The notes under the pieces: model-generated
What the model saw: only the letters and a program-made list of their open reading frames with translations
Told to the model about the DNA's origin: nothing
Database searches by the model: none
NCBI GenBank assembly: GCA_041447175.1
Contig: CP166960.1
Location: 2,372,519 to 2,436,518 of the forward strand
Source of the DNA: Candidatus Bathyarchaeia archaeon
Lineage (GTDB): Archaea > Thermoproteota > Bathyarchaeia > Bathyarchaeales > Bathycorpusculaceae
Direction: 5' to 3'
Length of the DNA stretch: 64,000 bases
Program-made: the position numbers and the translations under genes
Shown: piece after piece, positions 1-8,766 of the stretch
Numbering within the stretch: the stretch's first letter is position 1
How the letters are laid out: each line of letters begins with the position of its first letter

Positions 1-933
1 ATCAAACTCTATGAGTTAACTCGCTACAGCTTCCGCCGAGAAAAAAGCGGCGAAATCGTCGGCTTAAAACGCCTCCGAGCCTTCACCATGCCCGACTGTC
101 ACGCCATTTGCGCCGACCTCGAGCAAGCCAAACAGGAATTCAAAATCCGCTTTGACTTATGCATGAGCGTGCTAGAAAACATTGGTCTGGTCAAGGACGA
201 CTACGAGATCGCCATGCGCTTCACCAAGGACTTCTACGCCGAACACAAAGACTTCATAGCCGAAATCGCCGCTAAGTTCGGCAAACCCATGTTGGCAGAG
301 GTTTGGAACGAGCGGTTCTTCTATTTCGCCCTCAAATGGGACCTCAACTTCGTGGATAATCAAGACAAAGCCGCCGCACTATCCACCGACCAAATCGACG
401 TAGAAAACGCCAAACGCTACGGCATCACTTACGTTGACGAGAAAGGCGAAAAACAGTTCCCGCTGATTTTGCACTGCAGCCCAAGCGGCGCCATCGAACG
501 CGACATCTACGCACTGCTGGAGAAAGCTTACCGCGAACAAATGAAAGGCAAAGCCCCAATGCTGCCCGTGTGGCTATCACCAACACAGGTAAGAATAATC
601 CCCATATCCGACAAGTTCTTAGACAAGGTTGAGGAACTTGCCCAGAAAATCGAAGCAGCCAACGTCCGCGTAGACATTGATGATAGCGCTTCGACGCTGC
701 AGAAGAAAATCCGCGCGGCAGAGCAGGAATGGGTGCCTTACATCGTTGTCGTTGGCGAGAAAGAAGTGGAGTCTGGAAACCTTTCAGTCCGGGACCGCGA
801 AGTGCGGGGCTCCCAGCAGACCTTGACGGTTGAGGAGCTTATCGCAAAAGTTTCGGCGAAGACTACGGATAAGCCGTTTAAGCCTTTGCCGTTGCCACGA
901 AACCTTAGCAAGCGTCCACTGTTTCACGGTTAA
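1..933 (+). CDS. thrS: Threonyl-tRNA synthetase, C-terminal part (5' end outside window)
   Basis: The frame is open from base 1, so the gene starts upstream; the first internal Met codon at 88 is not the start. The visible 310 codons hold the end of the class II catalytic core and the anticodon-binding domain. '[21 protein letters not shown]' (codons 9-29) is typical of archaeal ThrRS, and '[13 protein letters not shown]' is the motif 3 region whose Arg contacts ATP. From '[17 protein letters not shown]' onward is the class IIa anticodon-binding fold, ending near '[10 protein letters not shown]' and 'LSVRDR'. The enzyme charges tRNA-Thr in the cytoplasm. The next gene starts 84 bases downstream on the same strand, with no sign of coupling. 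Family assignment is firm; only the N-terminal editing and core parts are unseen. Confidence 0.95.
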   Translation: MKLYELTRYSFRREKSGEIVGLKRLRAFTMPDCHAICADLEQAKQEFKIRFDLCMSVLENIGLVKDDYEIAMRFTKDFYAEHKDFIAEIAAKFGKPMLAEVWNERFFYFALKWDLNFVDNQDKAAALSTDQIDVENAKRYGITYVDEKGEKQFPLILHCSPSGAIERDIYALLEKAYREQMKGKAPMLPVWLSPTQVRIIPISDKFLDKVEELAQKIEAANVRVDIDDSASTLQKKIRAAEQEWVPYIVVVGEKEVESGNLSVRDREVRGSQQTLTVEELIAKVSAKTTDKPFKPLPLPRNLSKRPLFHG

Positions 934-1017
934 GTAAACGATTTCTATAGTTCATTGACAAAAGCTATAAGAAATCAGTATCCCATATGGGAAACCCCCA
1001 GTTCCGAGTGAACAACA

Positions 1018-1905
1018 ATGGAGCAAGAATTGCAAATCTACATAGACGGAAAATACTACCCAAAATCCCAAGCAAAAGTCAGCGTCTACGACCACGGCTT
1101 CCTCTACGGCGACGGCGTCTTCGAAGGCATCCGCGTCTACAACGGTGTAGTCTTTAAACTAACCGAACACATCCAACGGCTATACGATTCCGCCCACGCC
1201 CTCATGTTAAACATTCCGCTATCGCCCCAAGAGATGACGCAAGGAGTGGTTGAGACGGTGCGCAAAAACCAGCTAAAAGACTCCTACATACGGCTGGTCG
1301 TCACCCGTGGTATAGGCGACTTAGGCTTAGACCCCCGCAAATGCCCCCACGCCTCTGTAGTAATCATAGCTGACCGTATCGTGCTCCACGACGGCGAAGC
1401 CAAAACCAAAGGCATCACAACCATGGCTTCCTGGGTCCGAAGAAACCCCATTGATGGCGCCTCTCACGAAGCAAAATCCCTCAACTACCTCAACAGCATC
1501 ATGGCCAAAATCGAAGCTAACATGAGCGGAGCCGACGAAGCCATCTGTATCGCTCCCAATGGTTGCGTCGCCGAAGGTGTAGGTGAAAACCTGTTTGTCG
1601 TCAAAAACGGCAAAATCTCCACACCCCCCACATCAACTGGTGCATTGGAGGGTATCACAGCAAAAGTTGTTGTGGAGTTGGCTAAAAAACTCGGTTACAC
1701 CGTAACGGAGGAAAACCTCACGCTTTTTATGCTGTTTAATGCTGACGAGCTGTTCTTCACGGGCACCGCTGCAGAAATCGTACCCATCAGGCAAGTGAAC
1801 TGGCGCCAAATCGGCAACGGAACCCGCGGCCCAGTCACAGAGAAACTGATGAATGAATTCCGCAACGTAACTCGTGACCCAGCACAGGGCGTAGCCGTCT
1901 ACTAA
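1018..1905 (+). CDS. ilvE: Branched-chain amino acid aminotransferase (class IV PLP enzyme)
   Basis: A 295-residue fold-type IV aminotransferase of the usual family length, which interconverts Leu/Ile/Val and their 2-oxo acids with 2-oxoglutarate. The N-terminal 'YDHGFLYGDGVFEGIRVYNG' (about 24-43) is the family signature, K153 in 'HEAKSLNYLN' is the expected PLP Schiff-base lysine, and 'EGVGENLFVVKNG' and 'FFTGTAAEIVPI' are the phosphate and substrate loops that fit IlvE better than D-amino-acid transaminase or aminodeoxychorismate lyase. The ATG at 1018 directly precedes the conserved start 'LQIYIDGKYY'. It converges with the class I aminotransferase downstream, leaving about 30 bases between stops. 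No other branched-chain biosynthesis gene is in view. Confidence 0.93.
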   Translation: MEQELQIYIDGKYYPKSQAKVSVYDHGFLYGDGVFEGIRVYNGVVFKLTEHIQRLYDSAHALMLNIPLSPQEMTQGVVETVRKNQLKDSYIRLVVTRGIGDLGLDPRKCPHASVVIIADRIVLHDGEAKTKGITTMASWVRRNPIDGASHEAKSLNYLNSIMAKIEANMSGADEAICIAPNGCVAEGVGENLFVVKNGKISTPPTSTGALEGITAKVVVELAKKLGYTVTEENLTLFMLFNADELFFTGTAAEIVPIRQVNWRQIGNGTRGPVTEKLMNEFRNVTRDPAQGVAVY

Positions 1906-1937
1906 ACGCTAAATCCACTTCGACAAGCGCAGTTTCT

Positions 1938-3143
1938 TTATTTCTTCTTTTTCATGAACCGCTCTAACTCGTTAAACGCAAACTCAAGCGTCTCAAGGGG
2001 CGGAAGGAACACTAACCGCGCATGTCCTGCACCATAAACCGGGTCAAAACCTGAACCATTCACAATGAGCACACCCGTTTCTCTGAGCAGCTCAATCACA
2101 AACTCAAGGTCAGTTTTCCATCTTGTGCCGACGCCCTGGACCTTGGGGAAAATGTAGAAGGCGCCCTGCGGTTTGGTGCAGCTTAGACCTTCAATTTCGT
2201 TAAGACGCTTCCACGAATAGTCTCGGCGCTCCCGCAGTTTCTCAACCACACCCTTGATGTGGTCTTGTGGTCCGTTTAGGGCTGCAGCGCCTGCCTTTTG
2301 CACGGGCGTGTTGGCGCATAGGCGGATGCGGCATTCTTTTTCGATGCCTTGCCTAAGTTCGTCGAGTTCGCCGTTTTTGCCCTTAAAGTACACGTAGCCT
2401 AAGCGAAGACCCGTCATTTGGTAGGCTTTGGAGAAGCCGTTAAACCCGACGACTGGCACATCTTTGGCGAGGCTGGCGGTGCTGACAAAGCTATTCTCGT
2501 AGGTTATCATGTCGTAAATTTCGTCTGACAACACCAGCAGGTTATGTTCTGCCGCGACGTCAAGCATGTCTTGGACCATTTTTCTTCCGTAGACGGCGCC
2601 TGTGGGGTTGTTGGGGTTGATGATTACTAAGGCGCGAGTTTTCTTAGTGATTTTTTTTCGCAGGTCATCCACGTTAGGCTGCCAGCCCTCCGCCTCGACA
2701 GTTTCATACGCCACCGGGGTGCCTTCGAAGAAGCGGGTGTAGGAAATGTATGGTGGGTAAGTGGGGCCTGGGAAGAGAATTTCATCGCCTCTCTCCACGA
2801 GGGCTGCCATGGTCATTTGGATGCCTTCGGATATGCCTTCGGTGATGAGGACGTCTTCGGTTGTGATGTCTACCTCATTGACGCGTTTTTCTTTATTGAC
2901 CACTGCTTCTCTAAGCTCAGGAAGTCCCTCTGACGGTGAGTAATAGTTGTTGTTTTCAAGGACCGTTTGGCATAGGGCTTCTTTGACGTGTAGCGGAACG
3001 GTAAAGTCGAATGCGGCGGGGTCACCGATGTTTAATCCATAGATTTTTCTGCCCTCTTTAACTAGTTGCTCCGCGTAAGGCATCACGTCGCGTATGGCAT
3101 ATTCGATGTTTGCGGCTCGACTGGTGACTTTAATGTGCGCCAA
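1938..3143 (-). CDS. Class I aminotransferase (alanine/aspartate type)
   Basis: A 401-residue fold-type I PLP aminotransferase. 'NPNNPTGAVY' (about 176-185) and 'LVLSDEIYDMI' give the PLP ring and pyridine-N contacts, K239 in 'GFSKAYQMTGLRLGY' is the Schiff-base lysine, and 'ARLVFLPPLE' near the C-terminus holds the substrate carboxylate Arg. The overall sequence is closest to archaeal alanine-type aminotransferases (AlaT-like), but aspartate or aromatic specificity cannot be excluded. The start ATG gives 'MAHIKVTSRAANIEYAIRDV', typical of the family's N-terminal arm. It is a single-gene unit transcribed away from the pseudogene upstream. Confidence 0.9.
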   Translation of the reverse strand: MAHIKVTSRAANIEYAIRDVMPYAEQLVKEGRKIYGLNIGDPAAFDFTVPLHVKEALCQTVLENNNYYSPSEGLPELREAVVNKEKRVNEVDITTEDVLITEGISEGIQMTMAALVERGDEILFPGPTYPPYISYTRFFEGTPVAYETVEAEGWQPNVDDLRKKITKKTRALVIINPNNPTGAVYGRKMVQDMLDVAAEHNLLVLSDEIYDMITYENSFVSTASLAKDVPVVGFNGFSKAYQMTGLRLGYVYFKGKNGELDELRQGIEKECRIRLCANTPVQKAGAAALNGPQDHIKGVVEKLRERRDYSWKRLNEIEGLSCTKPQGAFYIFPKVQGVGTRWKTDLEFVIELLRETGVLIVNGSGFDPVYGAGHARLVFLPPLETLEFAFNELERFMKKKK

Positions 3144-3246
3144 ATTTTGAACCCTTCAAGAAGCCACAAATAAGCTACTTGCAAAATAAACATTGCGAGA
3201 AGAAAAAGCAAATGCCCATCGATATCGAAGGGCACAAAGTGGATAA

Positions 3247-4068
3247 CTATTTGGGTAATTGCGGTTTTTTTCTTACGTTTTCGGTGCGGGTTTTTTTTAC
3301 TAAGCCAGATTCCTTCTCCAAGGAACAGAACGGTGGCACGCCTTCAAACCAAACTCCGGTCTCACTTGCGTTATCAGGCAAAGCAGGAACGGTGCTGTTG
3401 AGTGTTTGGTCTGCGCTAAAGGCGTGTTCCTCATCAGGAGTAAGAGGTCCATGCATAACATTGTCGTATTCCTCGCCATCCCAAGTGGTTGCCCAATAGG
3501 TTTGCGTGATGCCAAGCAAGCGATCGGGGTACGGCATAGACTACCATGAGCCATCTATCCAATAGCGACCTTCAGGAATCCAGGTAACGTTTACCCATTT
3601 GCCGTCGAGATAAACGCCGTCAACGATGCCGCCGAAGAGGTGAGTGCGGAACCAGCAGTTGTCGGGGTATGTGACTGTGCCGTATATTTCACCTCCCAGA
3701 ATTGACTGCTGCACCGAGATTTCCTTGGCAGCGGCGAATGCGATATCATATATTGTTGCGGGTTTGTCTGAGAGGTTAGTGAAGTTGAGGACGACGGTGT
3801 AGTCAACGTTTTTGGAAGGGTACGTTACGTTTACGAGGTTGCCTAAGTCATATCCTGTTGCGTTGGGATATTCTGTGGTGTTGTGTAGGTAGTCGTAGGG
3901 TGTAAAGTTGGCTTAGACGATGTTGACGCTGAAATCCGCCTTGGGGCCTTCTGGAACTCTAGGATAAGTATGCACGTCTATAGGAACTATAAGCATAGGC
4001 GAAGCATAAGCTACCCCTATGCCCAACGCTGAAAACGCTACAAGAGTTAATTCCACGCTTGATCTCAT
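3247..4068 (-). pseudogene. Broken secreted-protein gene with two in-frame stops
   Basis: One continuous minus-strand frame of 274 codons runs from ATG 4068 (a 'GGTGAG' lies just upstream) to the stop at 3247. It is interrupted by TAA at 3913-3915 and TAG at 3541-3543. The first 50 codons give a hydrophobic signal-like start ('VELTLVAFSALGIGVAYAS'). The middle 123 codons read as a secreted beta-rich segment with N-glycosylation sequons (NTT, NVT, NFT, NLS). The last 98 codons carry 'QTYWATTWDGEEYD'. Coding character continues through both stops without frameshift, so single-base nonsense changes are the simplest explanation; recoding or sequencing error are alternatives. I do not recognise the family. 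Confidence 0.75.
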
Positions 4069-4117
4069 GGTCTCACCTGAACTTTACTTCTTAGAAGCTG
4101 CTCTTAGCTCTGTTTAC

Positions 4118-4133
4118 CGAACACTTCTGTTCG
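4118..4133. promoter_or_regulatory. Perfect dyad upstream of the broken gene
   Basis: CGAACA-cttc-TGTTCG is a perfect 6-bp inverted repeat with a 4-base centre, about 50 bases upstream of the ATG at 4068. Its half-site TGTTC/GAACA recurs in the elements at 10144-10158 and 49644-49658. It could be an operator or a small dispersed palindrome. Confidence 0.35.
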
Positions 4134-4296
4134 AATGCCCGAAAACATAACCAACGCCATTAAAACTACGCCTTATCGGCAGAGGGATATACGGTTTTCC
4201 TGAAACAAAAACCCAAACATCGTTTTTCCTAACTCTCTTTCTTAAAACTACAAAAGAAACATGATAACCCTAACCGTGTAACATCCGCGCATCAAG

Positions 4297-4854
4297 TTAC
4301 TGTTGTGCTTTTTGGGCGAGCTCTTTTGCCCAAACACGAATTTCTTCCCAATCCCGAATTTCATACACGCCCTCAGGCTCCTCTTTAAAGCCGTCCTTCT
4401 CTAACTCTGACCGAATCATTCCAAATGTTCGGCGGAAAAGGATGTTCATCTTATTGAAGTCTAATACGCCACCAAAAAAGCCCAAAGCAATCGGCTGCAA
4501 ACTATACTTGTCCACTTTGTCTTCAAGCCCCATCTTGTGGATTTTTTCGACATCCTCGGTTTTGCCTTCCCGCTCTGACACCATTTTCATTGTGGAAACA
4601 AACAAAGCCAGCTTCTTCTCTGCAAGCTCCTTGGCGTGTTTTTTGAGGAAGTCTTCAGCTTCACCGGTCCATTTACCCATCTGCAACCCGCTGCCTACCA
4701 CGACGAGCTCGTATGATGTAATGTCTTTGATTTTCTCTTTTTTTGCGTTGGCAACTTTGACGTCAAAGCCTTCTTCGTGCAGGATTTTGGCGATTTCCTC
4801 GGCGTTTTCGGCTGTGGCTCCGTAGCGGGTGCCATAAACAATTAGCGTTTTCAT
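4297..4854 (-). CDS. Flavodoxin-fold protein (flavodoxin_5 / HemG-like)
   Basis: A 185-residue flavodoxin domain. 'LIVYGTRYGATAENAEEIA' (about 4-22) is the FMN phosphate loop, and 'YELVVVGSGLQMGKW' and 'LALFVSTMK' are the second and third beta strands with flavin-binding loops. The segment 'PIALGFFGGVLDFNKMNI' matches the loop seen in menaquinone-dependent protoporphyrinogen oxidase (HemG) and related archaeal flavodoxins. Without other haem genes nearby, a general electron-transfer or oxidative-stress role is as likely. It is divergently transcribed from the ferritin-like gene at 4977 across about 120 bases, suggesting a shared redox/iron context. Confidence 0.88.
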   Translation of the reverse strand: MKTLIVYGTRYGATAENAEEIAKILHEEGFDVKVANAKKEKIKDITSYELVVVGSGLQMGKWTGEAEDFLKKHAKELAEKKLALFVSTMKMVSEREGKTEDVEKIHKMGLEDKVDKYSLQPIALGFFGGVLDFNKMNILFRRTFGMIRSELEKDGFKEEPEGVYEIRDWEEIRVWAKELAQKAQQ

Positions 4855-4926
4855 CTTGCTTCCCTTTTGTTGTATTGGTTTGTTTTGGTTAATTAAATTG
4901 CCTGTTGAGCTTGTTTAACTGTTCAC

Positions 4927-4935
4927 TTATATACT
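4927..4935 (+). promoter_or_regulatory. TATA box for the ferritin-like gene
   Basis: TTATATACT lies about 45 bases upstream of the GTG start at 4977, with 'AAGGTGA' just before that start acting as ribosome-binding site. Spacing fits an archaeal TATA box with a short leader. Confidence 0.45.
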
Positions 4936-4976
4936 GAATTGCGTATTTTTTACCTATACTTCTAAGGTGAATTGTT

Positions 4977-5429
4977 GTGACTTCTCAAAACCTCTTAGAT
5001 TTTCTAAACAAAGCAATAGCCCGTGAACTTCAAGTTAGCATCCAGTACATGTGGCAACATGTCCAAGTCACGAGCCTTGATGGAGCCGTCATGGAAGGCA
5101 TATTCCGCAAAGTTGCCATCGCCGAAATGAAACACGCCGAAAAACTTGCCGAACGCCTAGACTTTCTTGATGGTTTACCGACAACTGAGCCTGAACCCGT
5201 TTTTGTAGGCGGCAGCCTTCTAGAGATGCTTACTCAAGACCAGCAGGATGAGGAAGAAGCCATAAACCTCTACAAACAAGCCATACAGGAAGCCGCAAAA
5301 GAAGGCGACTACACCACAAGACGCCTGCTGGAGGAAATTCTTGCCGAAGAGGAAGACCACGTAAACACGTTTGGGAAGCTCTTGGTAGGCATGACCGAGC
5401 CCTTCACCCAGCCTGGACTCACTCAGTAG
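4977..5429 (+). CDS. Ferritin-like di-iron protein (bacterioferritin/Dps-like)
   Basis: A 150-residue four-helix bundle. 'ARELQVSIQYMWQH' gives the first Glu of the di-iron site, 'IAEMKHAEKLAERL' supplies the E-x2-H pair of helix 2, 'DEEEAINLYKQAIQEA' the helix 3 Glu, and 'EILAEEEDHVNTF' the E-x2-H of helix 4. This matches the bacterioferritin/ferritin-like superfamily, which oxidises and stores iron or removes peroxide. The start is GTG, chosen because 'AAGGTGA' lies at the right distance and the family begins close to 'LLDFLNKAIARE'. A small Cys protein follows after 28 bases and is probably co-transcribed. Confidence 0.9.
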   Translation: MTSQNLLDFLNKAIARELQVSIQYMWQHVQVTSLDGAVMEGIFRKVAIAEMKHAEKLAERLDFLDGLPTTEPEPVFVGGSLLEMLTQDQQDEEEAINLYKQAIQEAAKEGDYTTRRLLEEILAEEEDHVNTFGKLLVGMTEPFTQPGLTQ

Positions 5430-5457
5430 GCTAAACCCGCGCAAGGAGAAGACAGCT

Positions 5458-5643
5458 ATGGAAAGCGAATTTGAAAAACAACTCAGCAACCTCCAGCTGG
5501 ACAACGCAACAAAAACTAAAGTCCTGCAGCTTATTACGACTGCGGGTACTGAGTTCCCCTGCCTTTCTTGTCCCTCCAAGGACGAGTGCGGCAGCTTTAA
5601 ATGGTTCACAAAATGGTTCGGCGCAGTGCGGCCCCCGCAGTGA
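5458..5643 (+). CDS. Small Cys-containing protein, probable partner of the ferritin-like protein
   Basis: A 61-residue protein with a strong ribosome-binding site ('AAGGAG' ending 9 bases before the ATG), 28 bases after the ferritin-like gene. It starts with a charged amphipathic helix ('ESEFEKQLSNLQLDNATKTKVLQLI') and ends with 'FPCLSCPSKDECGSF', a C-x2-C-x5-C cluster that could hold a metal or a redox thiol. I do not recognise the family. Position and spacing suggest it works with the ferritin-like protein, perhaps in iron loading or thiol chemistry; that is inference. Confidence 0.7.
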   Translation: MESEFEKQLSNLQLDNATKTKVLQLITTAGTEFPCLSCPSKDECGSFKWFTKWFGAVRPPQ

Positions 5644-5650
5644 AGCTGGC

Positions 5651-6826
5651 TTAGCGTGTGCTGTTCCACCAAATCAGCGTGTCGTAGTGGTCTCTGCCAA
5701 ACACCTGCGTCCAAGGTGAGCCGACTAAAATGTCAAAGTCGTCTCCATAGGTCTGCACTAAGCCGTTGACATCCTCCCATATCCGCTGGCTGTCTTCGTC
5801 GGCGCTCCAGACGCCCCAGATGGTGTCCTGCGGGGTTCGAAAGCCCCACCCATAATTGTCTGGAACCACATACGCGACCCGTTCAGTGTTTGAGGACGTA
5901 TTATGAGGGTTAGCCACCACGTAATCCCTAAAGTCCCTGATGACATCCAAGTGTTCTTCCGTCAGCAGTCCATATGGTCCTGTCTGGGGAAAGTTATAGA
6001 CAAGCACGTATCTGGCGCCTGCATCGTAGGCTGTCACCATATCTTGGTAAAGTTCAGATGGGGACTCAATGTAGGGCGGGTTCTCATAGGTCCAAGTTAT
6101 CATGGTGCCCCACGTTTTGTTATGCATCTCAGCTGCTCCGCGGCACTGCGCAATGTTAACCGCCCGCGAGTTGTTCCAGCCAAACTGGCACAGCACAACA
6201 TCGTAGCCTGCCTCATAATCATACCAGTATAATGCGTAATCTGAGGTGAATAGTTTGTCGGTTTTTATGAAGTCCCGCATCTGCAGGTACAGGTAGTAAA
6301 CGTAGGTGTTGGCGGCGTCGCGGTAATCGTAGGGCATGGTGGTGTTGTCAAACTGTCTAAAGTTGCCCCGGTCCAGCTGGTTGCCGCCTGGTTCATCCCA
6401 CAGATAGTAGCCCACAAACTTCTCTCCGTATCGGGCTTTAGCTTCAGGCATCCACGTTATCGGGTTGTAGGTGAAGTTTTTGGTGAACGGCGAGGGGTAA
6501 ACCGTGAAAACCAAAAAACTCAAACCCTGCTGGTAAGCGTAATCGGCAACTACTTCAAGACGGGTCAGGTTCTCGGTAACCGCCAAGTTCGTGAAAGCAA
6601 TCAAATTGGTATAATCTTTCACTTTGTCGATGAGCAGTTTGGTTTCGGCGACGCTTCCATCCGCGGTGACGCCTAAAAAGAAGTCCTCAGGCAAACGCTC
6701 CGACGTTGCCTTGCCAAATAACCCAAAAGAAGCAACCGTGGCTAAGGAGGCAGAAAGCAAAATAACTAAGCAGCCTAAAACAAAGGCAGTGTTATTCAAC
6801 TTTGGTTGTTTACCTAGCGACATCAC
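5651..6826 (-). CDS. Membrane-anchored extracellular TIM-barrel-like protein
   Basis: A 391-residue protein with one N-terminal hydrophobic segment (about 12-33, 'FVLGCLVILLSASLATVASFGLF') and an exported domain. 'FFLGVTADGSVAETKLLIDKVKDYTNLIAFTN', 'GLSFLVFTVYPSP', 'FVGYYLWDEPGGNQLD' and 'GARYVLVYNFPQTGPYGLLTEEHLDVIRDFRDYV' read as successive strands of a (beta/alpha)8 barrel. The 'WDEPGG' motif sits where glycosidases keep a catalytic acid. The tail 'YDTLIWWNSTR' is short. It is rich in N-glycosylation sequons. No known hydrolase family can be named from the sequence. It converges with the small Cys gene, leaving only 7 bases between stops. Confidence 0.72.
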   Translation of the reverse strand: MMSLGKQPKLNNTAFVLGCLVILLSASLATVASFGLFGKATSERLPEDFFLGVTADGSVAETKLLIDKVKDYTNLIAFTNLAVTENLTRLEVVADYAYQQGLSFLVFTVYPSPFTKNFTYNPITWMPEAKARYGEKFVGYYLWDEPGGNQLDRGNFRQFDNTTMPYDYRDAANTYVYYLYLQMRDFIKTDKLFTSDYALYWYDYEAGYDVVLCQFGWNNSRAVNIAQCRGAAEMHNKTWGTMITWTYENPPYIESPSELYQDMVTAYDAGARYVLVYNFPQTGPYGLLTEEHLDVIRDFRDYVVANPHNTSSNTERVAYVVPDNYGWGFRTPQDTIWGVWSADEDSQRIWEDVNGLVQTYGDDFDILVGSPWTQVFGRDHYDTLIWWNSTR

Positions 6827-6909
6827 TTATAATGCGGTAACCCGCCATAAAAAGTAACCGAAAAACAACAAAAATTGTTTAATAAAAAGAAAAGAAAGAA
6901 AAATTTGGT

Positions 6910-8256
6910 TTATCTAAGTTTCATTAGGACCATTTCTGCGGCGAGAACCATGGGTTCCCAGGTTTCGTTCAGCGGTGGCGCGTAGGCTGTGTCTGCTTTG
7001 GCAAGTTCACGCACGGTCATGCCTTTCTGGATGGCAAAGCTTAATGCGTTTATGCGTTGGGTGACTTCTTCTCCGCCGACCACTTGCCCGCCGATGATGC
7101 GTTGGCTTTCTTTTTCGACAACAAGTTTGACTTTGATGGGTTTGGCGCCTGGGAAGTAGTCTGCCTTGGTTTTGCTGCTGATGGCTCCGGTGACGACTTC
7201 GATGCTGTTGCGTGCTGCGGAGGTTTCGGTTAAGCCTGTGTTGCCTGCTTCAATCTCAAACAGGCGAGTGACGGCTGAGGCTAAGAGACCTGTGAACTGT
7301 GAGTAGCCGCCTGCAGCGTTTGTGCCTGCAACTTTGCCGTGGCGAACCGCGATTGTTCCCAATTGGGCACACATGGGGCGGTGCGTGATGATGTTGGGGG
7401 CTTCAGCGCAGTCACCTATGGCGTAGACGTCTTTTGCGCTTGTTTCCATTCGACTGTTGGTTTTGATTGCGCGTGTTTCGCCCATAACTATGCCGGCGTC
7501 GGCTGCAAGTTTTGTGTTTGCGCGGACACCAAAGGCGCTTATGAATAGGTCAGCTTCAATTTTTTCTCCGCCCGCCATAATTGCCGTGACTTTGTCCTCG
7601 CCAAGGAATTCTTCGACGCCTTTGCTGGTTAGGATGCGCATGCCCTTCTCTTCAAGATGTTCCTGTACAAGCTTTGCCATGTCTGCATCAAGCAGTTGGG
7701 GCAAAATCTGTGGTAACATTTCAACCAAGGTCACTTTGAGACCCTGTTCAATCAAGCCCACACCGACTTCTAAGCCGATTAAACCTGCGCCCATGATGAC
7801 GGCGGCTTTTGCACCTGCCTTAACGGCGGCTTGAATTGCTTCTCCATCTTCAATGGTGCGAAGGCTTAGAATGCCTTGTTTTTCGCGTCCTTTGATGGGT
7901 GGCAGGAATGGGTCTGCACCTGTGGCTAAAACTAAGCTATCGTAGGTTAGGGTTTCGGTTGAGCCTTCTTTGGTGGTGTAGGTGACAGTTTTCTCTTTGG
8001 TGTTTATAGCGGTGACTTTGGTTTCGCATTTGAGTGTGAGCTTTAGCATCTGGAAGTATGCGGGTGGATAAACAGTTAAGTCAGCGAATTTGGCAATTTG
8101 TCCCCCGATAACAAAAGGCAAGCCACATCGGCTGTAGCCCGCGTTTTTCTCTTGGTTTATGAGAACGATTTCGGCTGTGCGGTCTTTTTTGCGTGCGGCA
8201 GAAGCTGCTTCTACACCTGAAGCATTTGCACCTATGACTATGATGCGTTTAACCAT
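6910..8256 (-). CDS. FAD/NAD(P) disulfide oxidoreductase, CoA-disulfide reductase/NADH oxidase type
   Basis: A 448-residue flavoprotein. 'IIVIGANASGVEAASAARK' is the FAD dinucleotide fold at the N-terminus, C44 in 'YSRCGLPFVIGG' is the single redox Cys of the CoA-disulfide reductase / NADH oxidase / NSR branch (not the CxxxxC of lipoamide dehydrogenase), 'VIMGAGLIGLEVGVGL' is the NAD(P) fold and 'DVYAIGDCAEAP' the second FAD motif. Known members reduce CoA disulfide, polysulfide or oxygen. GcvH lies 14 bases upstream on the same strand and is probably co-transcribed, which is unusual and hints at a lipoyl or persulfide substrate. The exact substrate cannot be read from sequence. Confidence 0.9.
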   Translation of the reverse strand: MVKRIIVIGANASGVEAASAARKKDRTAEIVLINQEKNAGYSRCGLPFVIGGQIAKFADLTVYPPAYFQMLKLTLKCETKVTAINTKEKTVTYTTKEGSTETLTYDSLVLATGADPFLPPIKGREKQGILSLRTIEDGEAIQAAVKAGAKAAVIMGAGLIGLEVGVGLIEQGLKVTLVEMLPQILPQLLDADMAKLVQEHLEEKGMRILTSKGVEEFLGEDKVTAIMAGGEKIEADLFISAFGVRANTKLAADAGIVMGETRAIKTNSRMETSAKDVYAIGDCAEAPNIITHRPMCAQLGTIAVRHGKVAGTNAAGGYSQFTGLLASAVTRLFEIEAGNTGLTETSAARNSIEVVTGAISSKTKADYFPGAKPIKVKLVVEKESQRIIGGQVVGGEEVTQRINALSFAIQKGMTVRELAKADTAYAPPLNETWEPMVLAAEMVLMKLR

Positions 8257-8270
8257 CTAGAAGCCTTCAT

Positions 8271-8678
8271 TTAACTCTGGTTCTTGTGCCACTCAACCGC
8301 GGCGTTAAAGTCCATCAGGTTGGCAAGCTCTGCCTGCAAATTCGCGGGCTTCACTACAACCAGCCAGCCTTTTTCGTAGGGGTCTTCGTTGAGCAATTCA
8401 GGTTTAGACTGGACTTCCTCGTTAACTTCCTCGATGGTTCCAGTGATTGCTGCAACAAGGTCGGAGACGGCTTTCACGGACTCTACAGTGCCGTAGGGTT
8501 CGCCTTGTTTGACGTCGCCACCGGCGCCGGGGAGTTCGGCATAGACGATTTCTCGCAAAGATTTCTGTGCGTAGTCGGTTATGCCCATGCGGACTTTGTC
8601 GCCTTCAATTTTGATCCATTCAAAATCTTTTGAGTAGTAGAGGCCTTCTGGCACTTCGTATGCTCCAACTTTAACCAT
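8271..8678 (-). CDS. gcvH: Lipoyl carrier protein, GcvH family
   Basis: A 135-residue H-protein-like hammerhead domain: 'VRMGITDYAQKSLREIVYAELP' followed by 'YGTVESVKAVSDLVAAITG', where the Lys of 'ESVKA' (about residue 69) is the lipoylation site, and 'LLNEDPYEKGWLVVVKP' near the end. I chose ATG 8678 because 'AAGGTG' precedes it; the GTG at 8687 would add three residues. No P-, T- or L-protein of glycine cleavage is in the window; its only partner is the flavoprotein gene 14 bases downstream. It may serve glycine cleavage encoded elsewhere, or a lipoate-based sulfur pathway. Confidence 0.92.
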   Translation of the reverse strand: MVKVGAYEVPEGLYYSKDFEWIKIEGDKVRMGITDYAQKSLREIVYAELPGAGGDVKQGEPYGTVESVKAVSDLVAAITGTIEEVNEEVQSKPELLNEDPYEKGWLVVVKPANLQAELANLMDFNAAVEWHKNQS

Positions 8679-8766
8679 GTATTGCACCTTCTAACTAGTA
8701 GATACTCTGGAATGCTTCGACGCTTAAAAGTCTTCACAAGTAAGAAAACGAAAAGAAATCTGGCGT

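Noticed and set aside
3541-3543. TAG as a pyrrolysine codon
   Set aside because: The same reading frame also has a TAA stop, and no pyrrolysine genes or tRNA are visible in this window, so decay is simpler.
5220-5714. 164-codon minus-strand frame over the ferritin-like gene
   Set aside because: It is antisense to two genes with better support.
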